Below are positions 43,038-52,604 of a stretch of 64,000 nucleotides of DNA, piece after piece. The notes under the pieces were generated by a model, which ran no database searches, was not told where the DNA came from, and was given only the letters and a program-made list of their open reading frames with translations. The DNA comes from Ancylobacter dichloromethanicus (GTDB lineage Bacteria > Pseudomonadota > Alphaproteobacteria > Rhizobiales > Xanthobacteraceae), in assembly GCF_018390645.1 (NCBI RefSeq), contig NZ_JAHBGC010000047.1:1-64000 (forward strand), written 5' to 3'. Position numbers and translations under genes: made by a program. Numbering within the stretch: position 1 is the stretch's first letter; each line of letters begins with the position of its first letter.

Positions 43038-45766
43038 TGAACGCGCCCGTTCCCGGTCCGATCGGCCTCACCGGCCCCATCGTCCACCCCGCCGGTCTCA
43101 TCGGTCACCCGCCCGTCCGCACCACCTGCCCCTATTGCGGGGTGGGGTGCGGGGTGCTGGCGACGCCGGACGGGCAGGGCGGGGCGGCCATCGCCGGCGA
43201 CCCCGAGCACCCCGCCAATTTCGGCCGCCTGTGCTCGAAAGGCGCCGCCCTCGGCGAGACGCTGGGGCTGGAGACGCGCCTTCTTCACCCCCTCGCACGC
43301 AATGATAATGGCGTGCTGGAGCGCGTCGGCTGGGACACCGCGCTCGACCGCATCGCCCGCACTCTCGCCGCCACGATCGACCGTCATGGCCCGGAATCCG
43401 TGGCATTTTACCTGTCGGGACAGTTGCTTACGGAGGATTACTACGCCGCGAACAAGCTGGCGAAAGGCTTTCTCGGCACCGCCAATGTCGACACCAATTC
43501 GCGGCTGTGCATGGCGTCCTCGGTCGCCGGCCACAAGCGCGCCTTCGGCTCCGACACCGTGCCGGGCGTCTATGAGGATCTCGACGAGGCCGACCTCGTC
43601 GTGCTGGTCGGCTCCAATGCCGCCTGGTGCCATCCGGTGCTCTTCCGCCGCATCGAGGCCGCTCGCGCGCGCCGTGGCACGCGGCTCGTCGTCATCGACC
43701 CCCGCCGCACCGCCACCGGCGACGAAGCCGATCTGTTCCTTCCGGTAAACGCTGGAAAGGACACGATTATTTTCTCCGGCCTGCTGGTCTGGCTGGCCGA
43801 GAACGGCGCGCTCGACGAGGCCTACATCGCCCGTCACACAAGCGGCTTCGACGTCGCTCTGGCGACCGCCCGGCAACTCGCGCCAAGTCTCGCCAGCGCC
43901 GCCGCGCAGGCCGGCGTGTCGGTCGAGGCGCTGACCGCCTTCTACCGGCTGTTCGCGCAGACCCCGCGCGTGGTCACCTGCTATTCGCAGGGCGTGAACC
44001 AGTCGGCCCAGGGCACCGACAAGGTCGGCGCCATCATCAACTGCCATCTCGCGACCGGCCGCATCGGCCGCGTCGGCAGCGGCCCCTTCTCCCTCACTGG
44101 CCAACCCAACGCGATGGGCGGGCGGGAGGTGGGTGGGCTTGCCAACCAATTGGCCGCGCACATGGATTTCTCCCCGGCCAACATCGACAGGGTGCGCCGC
44201 TTCTGGCAGGCGCCGCGGCTCGCCGAGCGGGAGGGGCTGAAGGCGGTGGAGATGTTCGACGCCATCGCCGGCGGCCGGATCAAGGCGCTGTGGGTGATGG
44301 GCACCAATCCCGCGGTCAGCCTGCCGAAGGCGGACAGGGTGCGCGAGGCGTTGCGGCAGCTCGATTTCCTGGTGATATCGGACAATGTCGCCGCCAATGA
44401 CACCATCGGCTGCAACCCCCATCTCCTGCTTCCGGCCCTTGCCTGGGGCGAGAAGGACGGAACGGTCACCAATTCGGAGCGGTGCATTTCCCGCCAGCGC
44501 GCCTTCCTGCCCCCGCCGGGAGAGGCGAAGGCCGACTGGTGGGCCATAACGGAGGTCGCCCGGCGCCTCGGCCACGAGGCCGCCTTCGGCTGGGAAGGCG
44601 CGGCCGACATCTTCCGCGAACACGCCGCCCTGTCCGCCTTCGAGAACGCGGGCACGCGCGATTTCGATCTGACCGGTCTCACCGACCTCGATCCCCCCTC
44701 CTACGACACACTCCCCCCCACCCAATGGCCTCGCCCTGACCGTGGCGCCGAGGCTGCGACGCGGTTCTTTGCAGAGGGTCGATTCTACACACCTGACGGC
44801 CGGGCTCGCTTCATCGCGCCCGAGCCGCCGCAGGTGCACGAGGCGTGCAGCAAGTCCCACAATTTGCTGCTCAATACGGGTCGCATTCGGGACCAATGGC
44901 ACACCATGACCCGAAGCGGCCTCAGCCCACGGCTCGGCGCGCATCTTCCGGTCCCTTTCGCCGAGCTCAATGCGGATGACGCGGCGGGTCTCGGCATTCT
45001 CGACGGTTCGCTCGTGCGCGTTGAATCCGTTCATGGCTCGGTGGTGGTCGAGGCCCGGCTCTGTCCCGGCCAAAGGCCGGGAACCGTGTTCGTACCAATC
45101 CACTGGAGCGAGGCGACCTCATCGGCCGGCCGCGTCGGCGGCGTGATCGCCGGCACTGCCGATCCCTATTCCGGGCAGCCCGAACTCAAGGCCACACCTG
45201 TCGCCATTGAGCGGGTTGATCTGCCGTATCGCGGTTTCATCCTGTCCCGCGACTCCATGGAAACGCCGCGTTCAGGATGGTGGGCGAGGGCCCGCATTGG
45301 CGAGGTCATCGCCGATCTCATCGCGGATGAACGTCCACCCCATGAATGGCTGCGCGAAGGCATGGGTGAGGCGGGGCCGAACGCCGTCCATCTCGTCGAC
45401 CGCAGCGCGGGTCGCTACCGGCTCGCCGATTTCGACGCTGCCGGCCGCGTCCGCCTCATCGCCTTCATCGAACGCTCGGGGCGCCGTCTTGACTGGACCG
45501 GTCCCCTCGCGTGGTTCGACACGCCACCGTGCGACGCGAGCCGTCGCGGGTGCATCCTGTCCGGCCGGGCCGATAACGCCGCCGCCGGGGGGGTGATCGT
45601 GTGCGCCTGCCACAGCGTCGCGCAACCTCAGATCGAGGCGCTTATGGAGAGTCATCCGGGGCTTACGGTTGCGGGCCTCGGGACAAGGCTGAAGGCGGGC
45701 ACGAATTGTGGCTCCTGCATCCCCGAACTCAGGCGCCTCCTCGCCGGCCAGCCGGTGGCGACGTAG
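43037..45766 (+). CDS. nasA: Assimilatory nitrate reductase, catalytic subunit
   Basis: This 909-residue molybdopterin enzyme reduces nitrate to nitrite in the cytoplasm. A 4Fe-4S domain at the start has C31, C34, C38 and C66; the bis-MGD binding domains follow to about 800. A C-terminal BFD-type 2Fe-2S domain has C856, C858, C891 and C894, as in the longer NasA proteins. No signal peptide is present, which separates it from periplasmic NapA. The start shares a base with the stop of the FeS-flavin reductase gene, so it is the last coupled gene of the operon. Confidence 0.93.
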   Translation: MNAPVPGPIGLTGPIVHPAGLIGHPPVRTTCPYCGVGCGVLATPDGQGGAAIAGDPEHPANFGRLCSKGAALGETLGLETRLLHPLARNDNGVLERVGWDTALDRIARTLAATIDRHGPESVAFYLSGQLLTEDYYAANKLAKGFLGTANVDTNSRLCMASSVAGHKRAFGSDTVPGVYEDLDEADLVVLVGSNAAWCHPVLFRRIEAARARRGTRLVVIDPRRTATGDEADLFLPVNAGKDTIIFSGLLVWLAENGALDEAYIARHTSGFDVALATARQLAPSLASAAAQAGVSVEALTAFYRLFAQTPRVVTCYSQGVNQSAQGTDKVGAIINCHLATGRIGRVGSGPFSLTGQPNAMGGREVGGLANQLAAHMDFSPANIDRVRRFWQAPRLAEREGLKAVEMFDAIAGGRIKALWVMGTNPAVSLPKADRVREALRQLDFLVISDNVAANDTIGCNPHLLLPALAWGEKDGTVTNSERCISRQRAFLPPPGEAKADWWAITEVARRLGHEAAFGWEGAADIFREHAALSAFENAGTRDFDLTGLTDLDPPSYDTLPPTQWPRPDRGAEAATRFFAEGRFYTPDGRARFIAPEPPQVHEACSKSHNLLLNTGRIRDQWHTMTRSGLSPRLGAHLPVPFAELNADDAAGLGILDGSLVRVESVHGSVVVEARLCPGQRPGTVFVPIHWSEATSSAGRVGGVIAGTADPYSGQPELKATPVAIERVDLPYRGFILSRDSMETPRSGWWARARIGEVIADLIADERPPHEWLREGMGEAGPNAVHLVDRSAGRYRLADFDAAGRVRLIAFIERSGRRLDWTGPLAWFDTPPCDASRRGCILSGRADNAAAGGVIVCACHSVAQPQIEALMESHPGLTVAGLGTRLKAGTNCGSCIPELRRLLAGQPVAT

Positions 45767-45816
45767 GAGCGGCGGGCCCGGCCAGGCGACCGGCTTCGGG
45801 CAACACGGGAAAACCG

Positions 45817-46176
45817 ATGACCATCCTTTCCCCCTCGGTGGCCTTGACGGTCATATTGCTGGCCATACTGGCCCTGTCGGCGTCAAGCCTTTCCCTCGCC
45901 TTCACATCCCATATGCGGGTCGATGGGGGTATGCCCGCGGAAGCCACCGTGGGTGTGGCCGTTCTTTGTTCGGCCTCTGCTTTTCTGATGACGACCGACG
46001 ATGCGACCTCCTGGTGTCCCCTCGGATTGATGGCCATCCTTGCCGGGCACCAGCTATTCAGGAACCCTCAACCCCGCCCAACCTTGCACCGGCTCGCGAT
46101 CTGGTCATCAGCCGCCCTGTTTCTAGTCTATCTGACCTACTCATTGGAGACGGCCCGGCTTCACGGATCGTTTTGA
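45817..46176 (+). CDS. Hypothetical membrane protein
   Basis: This 119-residue protein has three or four predicted membrane helices (about 8-28, 38-58, 62-75 and 90-108) and no family I recognise. The start ATG at 45817 gives a normal hydrophobic N-terminus; the in-frame extension further upstream lies inside nasA and looks non-coding. It follows nasA by 50 bases on the same strand and could be the last gene of the nitrate operon. The sequence is otherwise unremarkable. Confidence 0.6.
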   Translation: MTILSPSVALTVILLAILALSASSLSLAFTSHMRVDGGMPAEATVGVAVLCSASAFLMTTDDATSWCPLGLMAILAGHQLFRNPQPRPTLHRLAIWSSAALFLVYLTYSLETARLHGSF

Positions 46177-46523
46177 CGTGGTGATCCGGGGTGAAAACGC
46201 CTCGGAAAATGGAAGACGGGCATCTTCCGATGTCGTCGCCCGTCGAAGCTGGAAAAGTGCAGGGGAGGGCTGCGAGCCACAAGGCCGGTCGCTCTTCAAT
46301 CCGCGCAAGGGCACCGGAAATGGGCTGAAGCGCTCCGCAACTGCCCGGTCCGCCGGAACCCTTCCTCGGCGCCGGAGCCATACCGGTCGCGGCCGCGCTT
46401 CCCGCCCCGGGGACGCCGGCACGGGGCGGGCGGTATGTGGGAGCGCGGCGGAGGGTGGACGAAACGCTGGCCCGCTCCGCGACGATCCACTAGCGTTCGA
46501 ACCCAAAACAAGGTTCGATATCC
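46177..46523. promoter_or_regulatory. Leader region of the permease-kinase gene
   Basis: No gene is visible in these 347 bases. At its end TCGAACC (46497-46503) and GGTTCGA (46512-46518) form a perfect seven-base inverted repeat around CAAAACAA. The right arm contains the only purine-rich ribosome-binding site (AAGG, 46510-46513) of the GTG start at 46524, so a hairpin would hide it. It could equally be a DNA operator. Confidence 0.4.
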
Positions 46524-49181
46524 GTGGAAACGCCTGACCTGCCCGCCTTGCGGTCCTACCATTCGTGGATCGCCAATGAGACGCTGGAAGACTATTCGCT
46601 GCGGTACACGGCGCGCTCGTTCCGCCGCTGGTCGCCCTTCGTCATCGCTAACACGGCGCTGGGCGGCATATCCTTCCTCGCCCTGGAGACGATCGGCGGG
46701 TCGATTACCCTGAATTACGGCTTCGTGAATGCCGGGCTGGCGATCCTTGTCGTTGCGCTGTTCATCTTCGTCACGAGCTTTCCGATCGCCTATTATTCCA
46801 GCAAATACGGCATCGATCTCGATCTGCTGACCCGCGGCGCGGGCTTCGGCTATATCGGCTCGACGATCACGTCGCTGATCTATGCAAGCTTCACTTTCAT
46901 CTTCTTCGCGCTCGAGGGCGCGATCATGGCCCAGGCGTTGAAGCTCTATGCCGATGTGCCGCTGGTGCTTGGCTATATCGTCTCCTCACTGGTGATCATC
47001 CCGCTGACGATCATGGGTATTACCATGATCTCACGGCTGCAGATGGTGACGCAGCCGCTCTGGCTGGGGATGATGATCCTGCCGTTCATCCTGATCGCCG
47101 TGAAGGCGCCACAGGACATCGCCGCCTGGACGCATTTCGCCGGCCTCGAGACCGGTTCGCGCGGCTTCGATGCCCTGGCCTTCGGTGCCGCCGTCAGCAT
47201 GATGTGCTCATTGGTGGTGCAGATCGGCGAACAGGCCGACTATCTGCGTTTCCTGCCGGAGAAGACGGCGTCCAACCGTGTCGCCTGGTGGAGCGCCGTG
47301 GTGATGGCGGGTCCGGGCTGGATTGTGGTCGGCGGACTGAAAATCCTCGCCGGCGGGCTTCTGGCGGTTCTTGTCCTGGCGAATGGGTTGCCACGGCAGT
47401 CGGCGCTGGAGCCGATCCACATGTATATTGCCGCCTACAGCCATGTGTTTGACAGCCCATCACTCGTATTTTTTTGCGCAACCCTGTTCGTGCTGATTTC
47501 GCAGATCAAGATAAATGTCACCAACGCCTATGCCGGCTCGCTCGCCTGGTCAAATTTCTTCTCGCGCGTGACGCATTACCACCCGGGGCGGGTAGTCTGG
47601 CTGGTGTTCAACATCCTCATTTCGCTGCTGCTGATGCTTCTGGGCATATTCGACACGCTGGAGGTAGTGCTGGCGGTGTATTCGAACATCGCCATGGCCT
47701 GGGTGGGCGCGATCGTCGCCGATCTCTTGGTGTTGAAGCCCCTCAAGGTCAGCCCCAGCTTCATCGAATTCAAGCGGGCGCATCTGCGCGACATCAATCC
47801 GGTCGGCTGCGGTGGCATGGCCTTCGGCTCCCTCATCTCGCTGATCGCCTTCACCGGTGTGTTCGGACCGGCGGTGCAGGCCTATGCCGCGCCGCTTTCC
47901 TTCGTGCTCGCCTTCCTCGCCGCCATCCTGATCGGCTTCGCCACCCGTGGCCGCTACTACCTCGCCCGCACGCCGGTCCATCCCAGCCTGAGCCGGGAGG
48001 CCGGGCCGATCCTGCGCTGCGAGATTTGCGATCACGACTATGAGCGGGACGACATGGCCTATTGCAGCTTCTACGAGCGCCCCATCTGCTCGCTGTGCTG
48101 CAGTCTTGACGCCCACTGCCACGACGCCTGCAAGAAATCCCATCATGATCTGGAGACCTCGCGCTCGCGTTATTTCGGCAGCGGCTTCACGCGGCGCATC
48201 GCGCCCCACATGCCGCAACGCCTGCTGAAGGTCAGCGGGGTGCTGGTGGCGCTGTCGGTGGTGACCGGCGCGCTGTTCCTGCTCACCTATCGGCTCATCG
48301 ATCCGGGGGAGGACGTCCCCCATCTCGACAATGGCGCGTTGTTGCTGAGGATATTCCTGGCCCTCCTGCCACTTCTGGCGATCAGCGCCTGGTGGATCGT
48401 CCTGTCCAATGAGAGCCGCGAACTCGCCGAGCGCAATCTGGTCGGCTCGCTGGAGAAGCTCTACGAGACACGCGAGGAGCTGACGCGCAGCGAGCGCCTC
48501 GCCGCGCTCGGCCAACTCACCGCGACCGTCAGCCATGAACTGCGCAATCCACTCGGCACGCTCGCCACTTCGGTCGCGGTGCTGCAGCGGGCCGGCGGAA
48601 TGGCCGGCGAAAGGGAGCGCAGCGAACTCGACCGCATTCAGCGCAATGTGCGTCGCTGCGTGCGCATTATTGACGACCTGCTGGAATTCTCGCGGCGCCC
48701 CAACGTCACCATGGTGCCACTGGCGCTCGATGCCTGGATCGTGGAGCAGGTGGCGGATCTGCGGGCGCTTTCCCCGGTCGGGCTGGAACTGGAACTGCAC
48801 TGCGACCGGATGATCGAGGCCGATGGCGAGCGGCTGCGGCAGGTGCTGGTCAACCTGGTGCAGAACGCGATGCAGGCGGTCCTCGAACGCCCGGCCGGCG
48901 CCGCGCCGGGGTGGGTCGCGATCACCACCGGCTGCGAGGGCGAGAACGTGCGCCTTACCGTGGCCGACAATGGCGTCGGGATGAGCGAGGAGGCGAGCCA
49001 ACGGCTGTTCGAACCCTTGTTCAGCACCAAGCCCTTCGGCCTCGGTCTCGGCCTCGCCCTGGTCCAGCGTCTGGTCGAGCGCCATGGCGGGCGCGTCTGC
49101 GTCACTTCCAGCCTCGGCGAGGGTACCCGGGTCGACATTCTCCTGCCCGCCGCCAATACGGGGTCCCATCATGTGGCGTGA
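46524..49181 (+). CDS. NCS1 permease fused to sensor histidine kinase
   Basis: This 885-residue protein starts with a complete NCS1-type permease (about 1-480, about 12 helices; the family carries cytosine, allantoin, hydantoins and similar compounds). A Cys/His cluster follows (C499, C502, C514, C522, C525, C526, C532, C536), resembling a two-metal zinc finger, then two more membrane helices (about 571-590 and 606-627), a coiled coil, HisKA with His671 (TVSHELRNPLGTL) and HATPase with N, G1 and G2 boxes. Transporter-kinase fusions with SSS permeases (CbrA) are known. It overlaps the next regulator gene by 11 bases. The ligand is probably a nitrogen compound; whether it transports is unknown. 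Confidence 0.9.
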   Translation: METPDLPALRSYHSWIANETLEDYSLRYTARSFRRWSPFVIANTALGGISFLALETIGGSITLNYGFVNAGLAILVVALFIFVTSFPIAYYSSKYGIDLDLLTRGAGFGYIGSTITSLIYASFTFIFFALEGAIMAQALKLYADVPLVLGYIVSSLVIIPLTIMGITMISRLQMVTQPLWLGMMILPFILIAVKAPQDIAAWTHFAGLETGSRGFDALAFGAAVSMMCSLVVQIGEQADYLRFLPEKTASNRVAWWSAVVMAGPGWIVVGGLKILAGGLLAVLVLANGLPRQSALEPIHMYIAAYSHVFDSPSLVFFCATLFVLISQIKINVTNAYAGSLAWSNFFSRVTHYHPGRVVWLVFNILISLLLMLLGIFDTLEVVLAVYSNIAMAWVGAIVADLLVLKPLKVSPSFIEFKRAHLRDINPVGCGGMAFGSLISLIAFTGVFGPAVQAYAAPLSFVLAFLAAILIGFATRGRYYLARTPVHPSLSREAGPILRCEICDHDYERDDMAYCSFYERPICSLCCSLDAHCHDACKKSHHDLETSRSRYFGSGFTRRIAPHMPQRLLKVSGVLVALSVVTGALFLLTYRLIDPGEDVPHLDNGALLLRIFLALLPLLAISAWWIVLSNESRELAERNLVGSLEKLYETREELTRSERLAALGQLTATVSHELRNPLGTLATSVAVLQRAGGMAGERERSELDRIQRNVRRCVRIIDDLLEFSRRPNVTMVPLALDAWIVEQVADLRALSPVGLELELHCDRMIEADGERLRQVLVNLVQNAMQAVLERPAGAAPGWVAITTGCEGENVRLTVADNGVGMSEEASQRLFEPLFSTKPFGLGLGLALVQRLVERHGGRVCVTSSLGEGTRVDILLPAANTGSHHVA

Positions 49182-50319
49182 CGAGCGGCGGCGCGTCCTC
49201 ATCGTGGACGACGACCACGACTTCGCGGCGAGCCTCGCCCTGCTGCTGGAACTGGAAGGCTATGACGTGGTGGTCGCCCATGACGGGGCAGGCGCGCGGG
49301 ACGTGGTGGCGGCCGTGGCCGTGGCGCTGGTCGACATTCGCCTCGGCCACGAGGACGGTGTGGCCCTCGCCATCGAGCTAGGGCGGCTCCGGCCGGACCT
49401 GCTCACGGTAATGGTCACCGGCTATGCGTCGGTGCAGACCGCCATCAAGGCGCTGCAAGCCGGCATCTACGATTATGTCTGCAAGCCATTCGAGCCCGCC
49501 GATCTGCTGGCGACGCTCGGCAGGTGCTTCGACCGCCATCGGCTGGCTGGCGACCGGGCGCAGGCGGAGGAGTTGCTGCGCCGCAGCCGTCGCATGGAGG
49601 CCGTCGGGCGTCTGTCCGCCGGTATCGCCCACGACTTCAACAATCTGCTCACCGTGGTGGGCGGAAATCTCAAGCTGCTGCAGGAGGAGTTGTCGCGGGG
49701 CGCGGAGGGTGATCCGGCCGTCATGCGCGAATTGGTGGCTGACGCGCTGGGGGCGGTCGAGGAAGGGATCGCCGCCAACAGGCGCCTGCTCGCCGTAGGT
49801 CGGGCCCAGCCGCTGCTTCCGCGCGTGCTGGACCTCGGCCAGGTGGTCGAGCAGGTGGTGGACAGGGCGCGCCACGCCATCAGCGCGGCGGTCGCTCTGG
49901 AATTGCACCGGCCGCCGGTGCCCTGCCTCGCCGTCGCCGATCCGCGCCAGCTCGAGGCGAGCCTGCTGAATCTGGTCCTCAACGCCCGCGACGCGGTGAC
50001 GAGCGCCGGCACGGTACGGATTGCCCTCGACACCTGCGAACTGCCTCCGGGCTCCCCGCTTTTCCTCGGAGACATGCCGCCAGGACCCTATGCGCGCATC
50101 GTCGTCGAGGATGACGGCTGTGGAATGGCGACGGATATTGCCGAGCACGCATTGCAGCCGTTTTTCTCCACCAAGCCGGCGGAGAGCGGCAGTGGCCTCG
50201 GCCTGCCTACCGCCTATGGATTCGCACGTCAGTCCGGCGGCAACCTGCTCATAGAGAGCGAAGCCGGCGTCGGAACGCGCGTCACGCTTCTACTGCCGGC
50301 GCTGCCGCCGAACCCCTGA
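49171..50319 (+). CDS. Receiver-histidine kinase hybrid
   Basis: This 382-residue soluble protein has an N-terminal receiver (acidic residues 13-15, Asp55 in ALVDIRLG, Lys105 in CKPFEP), a HisKA domain with His154 (GIAHDFNNLLT) and a HATPase domain ending with GSGLGLPTAYG. There is no membrane or DNA-binding part. The overlap with the permease-kinase gene implies strict co-expression. I infer that the upstream kinase phosphorylates its receiver, which then tunes its own kinase activity toward a final regulator, probably the OmpR protein encoded convergently 17 bases away. Confidence 0.88.
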   Translation: MWRDERRRVLIVDDDHDFAASLALLLELEGYDVVVAHDGAGARDVVAAVAVALVDIRLGHEDGVALAIELGRLRPDLLTVMVTGYASVQTAIKALQAGIYDYVCKPFEPADLLATLGRCFDRHRLAGDRAQAEELLRRSRRMEAVGRLSAGIAHDFNNLLTVVGGNLKLLQEELSRGAEGDPAVMRELVADALGAVEEGIAANRRLLAVGRAQPLLPRVLDLGQVVEQVVDRARHAISAAVALELHRPPVPCLAVADPRQLEASLLNLVLNARDAVTSAGTVRIALDTCELPPGSPLFLGDMPPGPYARIVVEDDGCGMATDIAEHALQPFFSTKPAESGSGLGLPTAYGFARQSGGNLLIESEAGVGTRVTLLLPALPPNP

Positions 50320-50336
50320 CAGGGCGGCGTTTCGGG

Positions 50337-51065
50337 TCAATGCTGCGCCGGGGGCGGCGTGAAGACATAGCCCTCGCCACGGACGGTCTTTATGACCTGA
50401 TGGCCAGTTCCATCGTCCAGCTTGCGCCGCAGCTTGCCGACCAGAACGTCGATACTGCGGTCGAATGGCGCCCATTGCCGGTTCGCGACCAGATCGAGCA
50501 TCTGGTCGCGGGAGAGTACCCGGCCGGGCCGTTCGGCGAGCGCCAGCAGGAGGCGGAATTCGTGGCTGGTGAGGGTCACGCGGCTGGTGTCCGGGCGTAT
50601 CAGTTCGCGGCGATCGAGGTCGAGCCGCCACGCCCCGAACCGAAGGCGGTTGTCGGGCGGCTCTGCCGGCGCGCGGCTCAGGCCCCGGGCACGCCTGAGC
50701 AAGGCCCGGATGCGCGCCAGCAATTCGCGCGGCTCGAACGGCTTGGTCACATAGTCGTCGGCACCGAGTTCAAGGCAGACGATCTTGTCGACCGTCTCGC
50801 ACTTGGCGGACAGCACGAGAAGCGGCATGTGCCAGTTCGCGCGCACCGTGCGCGCCAGCGACAGCCCGTCCTCGCCGCGGGGAAACGTCAGGTCGAGGAT
50901 GATCAGGTCGAAAGGGGTGACGGCGAGGGCGTCGCGCATGCTGGAGCCGTCCAGCGCGAACTCCGCGGAGAAACCTTCCCGCGCGAGGAATTTGGTGACG
51001 AAACCGCACATCCGGCGGTCGTCATCCACCATCAGGATGCGCGGCATGCGCACCGTTTCACCCAT
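50337..51065 (-). CDS. OmpR-family response regulator
   Basis: This 242-residue regulator has a receiver (acidic residues 14-16, Asp58 in LIILDLTFPRGEDG, Lys near 107) and a winged-helix DNA-binding domain (about 140-240). It is transcribed away from the formamidase cluster, and a ten-base-spaced TTACA pair lies between them. The start at 51065 is preferred; an ATG at 51047 would trim six residues. It is the only DNA-binding output near the permease-kinase and hybrid genes, so it is the likely end of that relay. Confidence 0.88.
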   Translation of the reverse strand: MGETVRMPRILMVDDDRRMCGFVTKFLAREGFSAEFALDGSSMRDALAVTPFDLIILDLTFPRGEDGLSLARTVRANWHMPLLVLSAKCETVDKIVCLELGADDYVTKPFEPRELLARIRALLRRARGLSRAPAEPPDNRLRFGAWRLDLDRRELIRPDTSRVTLTSHEFRLLLALAERPGRVLSRDQMLDLVANRQWAPFDRSIDVLVGKLRRKLDDGTGHQVIKTVRGEGYVFTPPPAQH

Positions 51066-51163
51066 TCTACCGCCCCGTGCATTCGCGCTACGAGACGACC
51101 GCTTGCGTCGCCTGAAGCCCATAATAGCCGGTCGCCGTGCCCAAAGGGCAGCCGCAGGGGGAG

Positions 51164-51183
51164 AATTACAAAACTTTACATTT
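51164..51183. promoter_or_regulatory. Candidate OmpR-type operator upstream of formamidase
   Basis: TTACAAAACT TTACATTTG has two TTACA cores (51166-51170 and 51176-51180) exactly ten bases apart, the spacing expected for a tandem OmpR-family dimer. It lies in the gap between the regulator and the formamidase gene and is the most AT-rich part of it. Confidence 0.5.
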
Positions 51184-51191
51184 GCCGGCCC

Positions 51192-51208
51192 TGGCACGGG
51201 AAAGGCGC
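51192..51208 (+). promoter_or_regulatory. Possible sigma-54 promoter of the formamidase operon
   Basis: TGGCACGGGAAAGGCG has a perfect -24 element and the GG-N10-GC spacing (GG 51193-51194, GC 51205-51206), but the -12 side is poor (AGGCG against TTGCW). Nitrogen-limited expression of an amidase would make sense. The call is weaker than for the nitrate promoter. Confidence 0.4.
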
Positions 51209-51316
51209 TTACACAGGCCCCCTAGCTTCCTCGCGCAGGGTGCGGGCATGGCGGCTTTCGATCGCCTGCCTTCAGGAACGGCATGAAAGCCGCGGCACCC
51301 TCACAGGAGGAAGCTC

Positions 51317-52543
51317 ATGGCCAAGACCGTCTTCAAGATCGATCTCAACAAGGCGCCTGAAGATCAGGACGTCAGGACCCATAACCGCTGGCATCCCGAC
51401 ATCCCCATGGTCGAGATGTTCAAGCCCGGCGACGAGTTCCGGGTCGAGTGCTACGACTGGACCGGCGGTCAGATCGGCAACAATGACAGCGCCAACGACG
51501 TGCGCGACGTCGACCTGACAAAGGTACACTATCTCAGCGGCCCGTTCGGGGTCGAGGGCGCCGAGCCGGGCGACCTAATGGTTGTCGACATTCTCGACAT
51601 CGGATCGCTTGAGGGCTCGGAGTGGGGCTTCAACGGCCTGTTCGACAAGCAGAACGGCGGTGGTTTCCTCACCGAGCACTATCCGGAGGCGGCGAAGACC
51701 TGCTGGGACTTCCACGGCATCTACACCACTTCGCGCCATATCCCGAAGGTGCGCTATCCCGGCCTGGTGCATCCCGGCCTGATCGGCTGCCTGCCCGACC
51801 ACAAGCTGCTGGCGGAGGCCAACCGGCGCGAGGCGGCGTTGGTCGCCACCGATCCCAATCGCGTGCCCCCGCTCGCCGCCCTGCCTTATTCGGACACGGC
51901 GCTGATGGGCCAGATGCATGGCGCCGCCCGCGACCAGGCGGCGTCGGAAGGCTGGCGCACCGTGCCGCCGCGTGAGCATGGCGGCAATTGCGACATCAAG
52001 AATCTTTCCCGCGGCGCCCGCTGCTACTTCCCGGTCTATGTGAAGGGTGGCGGCCTCTCCATGGGCGACATCCATTTCTCGCAGGGCGACGGTGAAATCA
52101 CCTTCTGCGGCGCCATCGAGATGGCCGGCTGGATCGACATCGGCGTGAGCCTCATCAAGGGGGGCATGGCCAAGTACGGGGTCATCAATCCGATCTTCAA
52201 GCCGAGCCCGATCGAGCCGCATTTCGACGACTACCTTATCTTCGAAGGTATCTCGGTCGACGAGCACACGGGCGAGCAGTACTATCTCGACGCCCATGTC
52301 GCCTATCGCCGGGCCTGCCTCAACGCCATCGAATACCTGAAGAAGTTCGGCTATTCGGGCGAGCAGGCCTATTCGATTCTCGGCACCGCGCCGATCGAGG
52401 GGCGCATTTCGGGCATTGTCGACATACCGAATGTCTGCGCGACGGTGGCGATCCCGACCAAGATCTTCGAATTCGACATCAATCCGAACTCCACCGGCCC
52501 CACCCGGCAGGTGTCGGGCGTCGATGTCGCCCGCGCGAGCTGA
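51317..52543 (+). CDS. fmdA: Formamidase (FmdA family)
   Basis: This 408-residue cytoplasmic amidase of the acetamidase/formamidase family hydrolyses formamide, and often acetamide or longer amides more slowly, to ammonium and the acid. The length and conserved blocks (NRWHPDIP, GQIGNNDSANDV, PGLVHPGLIGCLPD, REHGGNCDIKNL) match FmdA of methylotrophs closely. AGGAGGA lies seven bases before the start. An amide channel and an FmdB-type protein follow. Release of ammonium fits its place next to nitrate assimilation genes. Confidence 0.93.
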   Translation: MAKTVFKIDLNKAPEDQDVRTHNRWHPDIPMVEMFKPGDEFRVECYDWTGGQIGNNDSANDVRDVDLTKVHYLSGPFGVEGAEPGDLMVVDILDIGSLEGSEWGFNGLFDKQNGGGFLTEHYPEAAKTCWDFHGIYTTSRHIPKVRYPGLVHPGLIGCLPDHKLLAEANRREAALVATDPNRVPPLAALPYSDTALMGQMHGAARDQAASEGWRTVPPREHGGNCDIKNLSRGARCYFPVYVKGGGLSMGDIHFSQGDGEITFCGAIEMAGWIDIGVSLIKGGMAKYGVINPIFKPSPIEPHFDDYLIFEGISVDEHTGEQYYLDAHVAYRRACLNAIEYLKKFGYSGEQAYSILGTAPIEGRISGIVDIPNVCATVAIPTKIFEFDINPNSTGPTRQVSGVDVARAS

Positions 52544-52604
52544 ATCCTTTCCGGCAATCGGACGCCCCGGCTGGTTGGTCCGGCCGGGGCCGAGGAGATC
52601 GACC

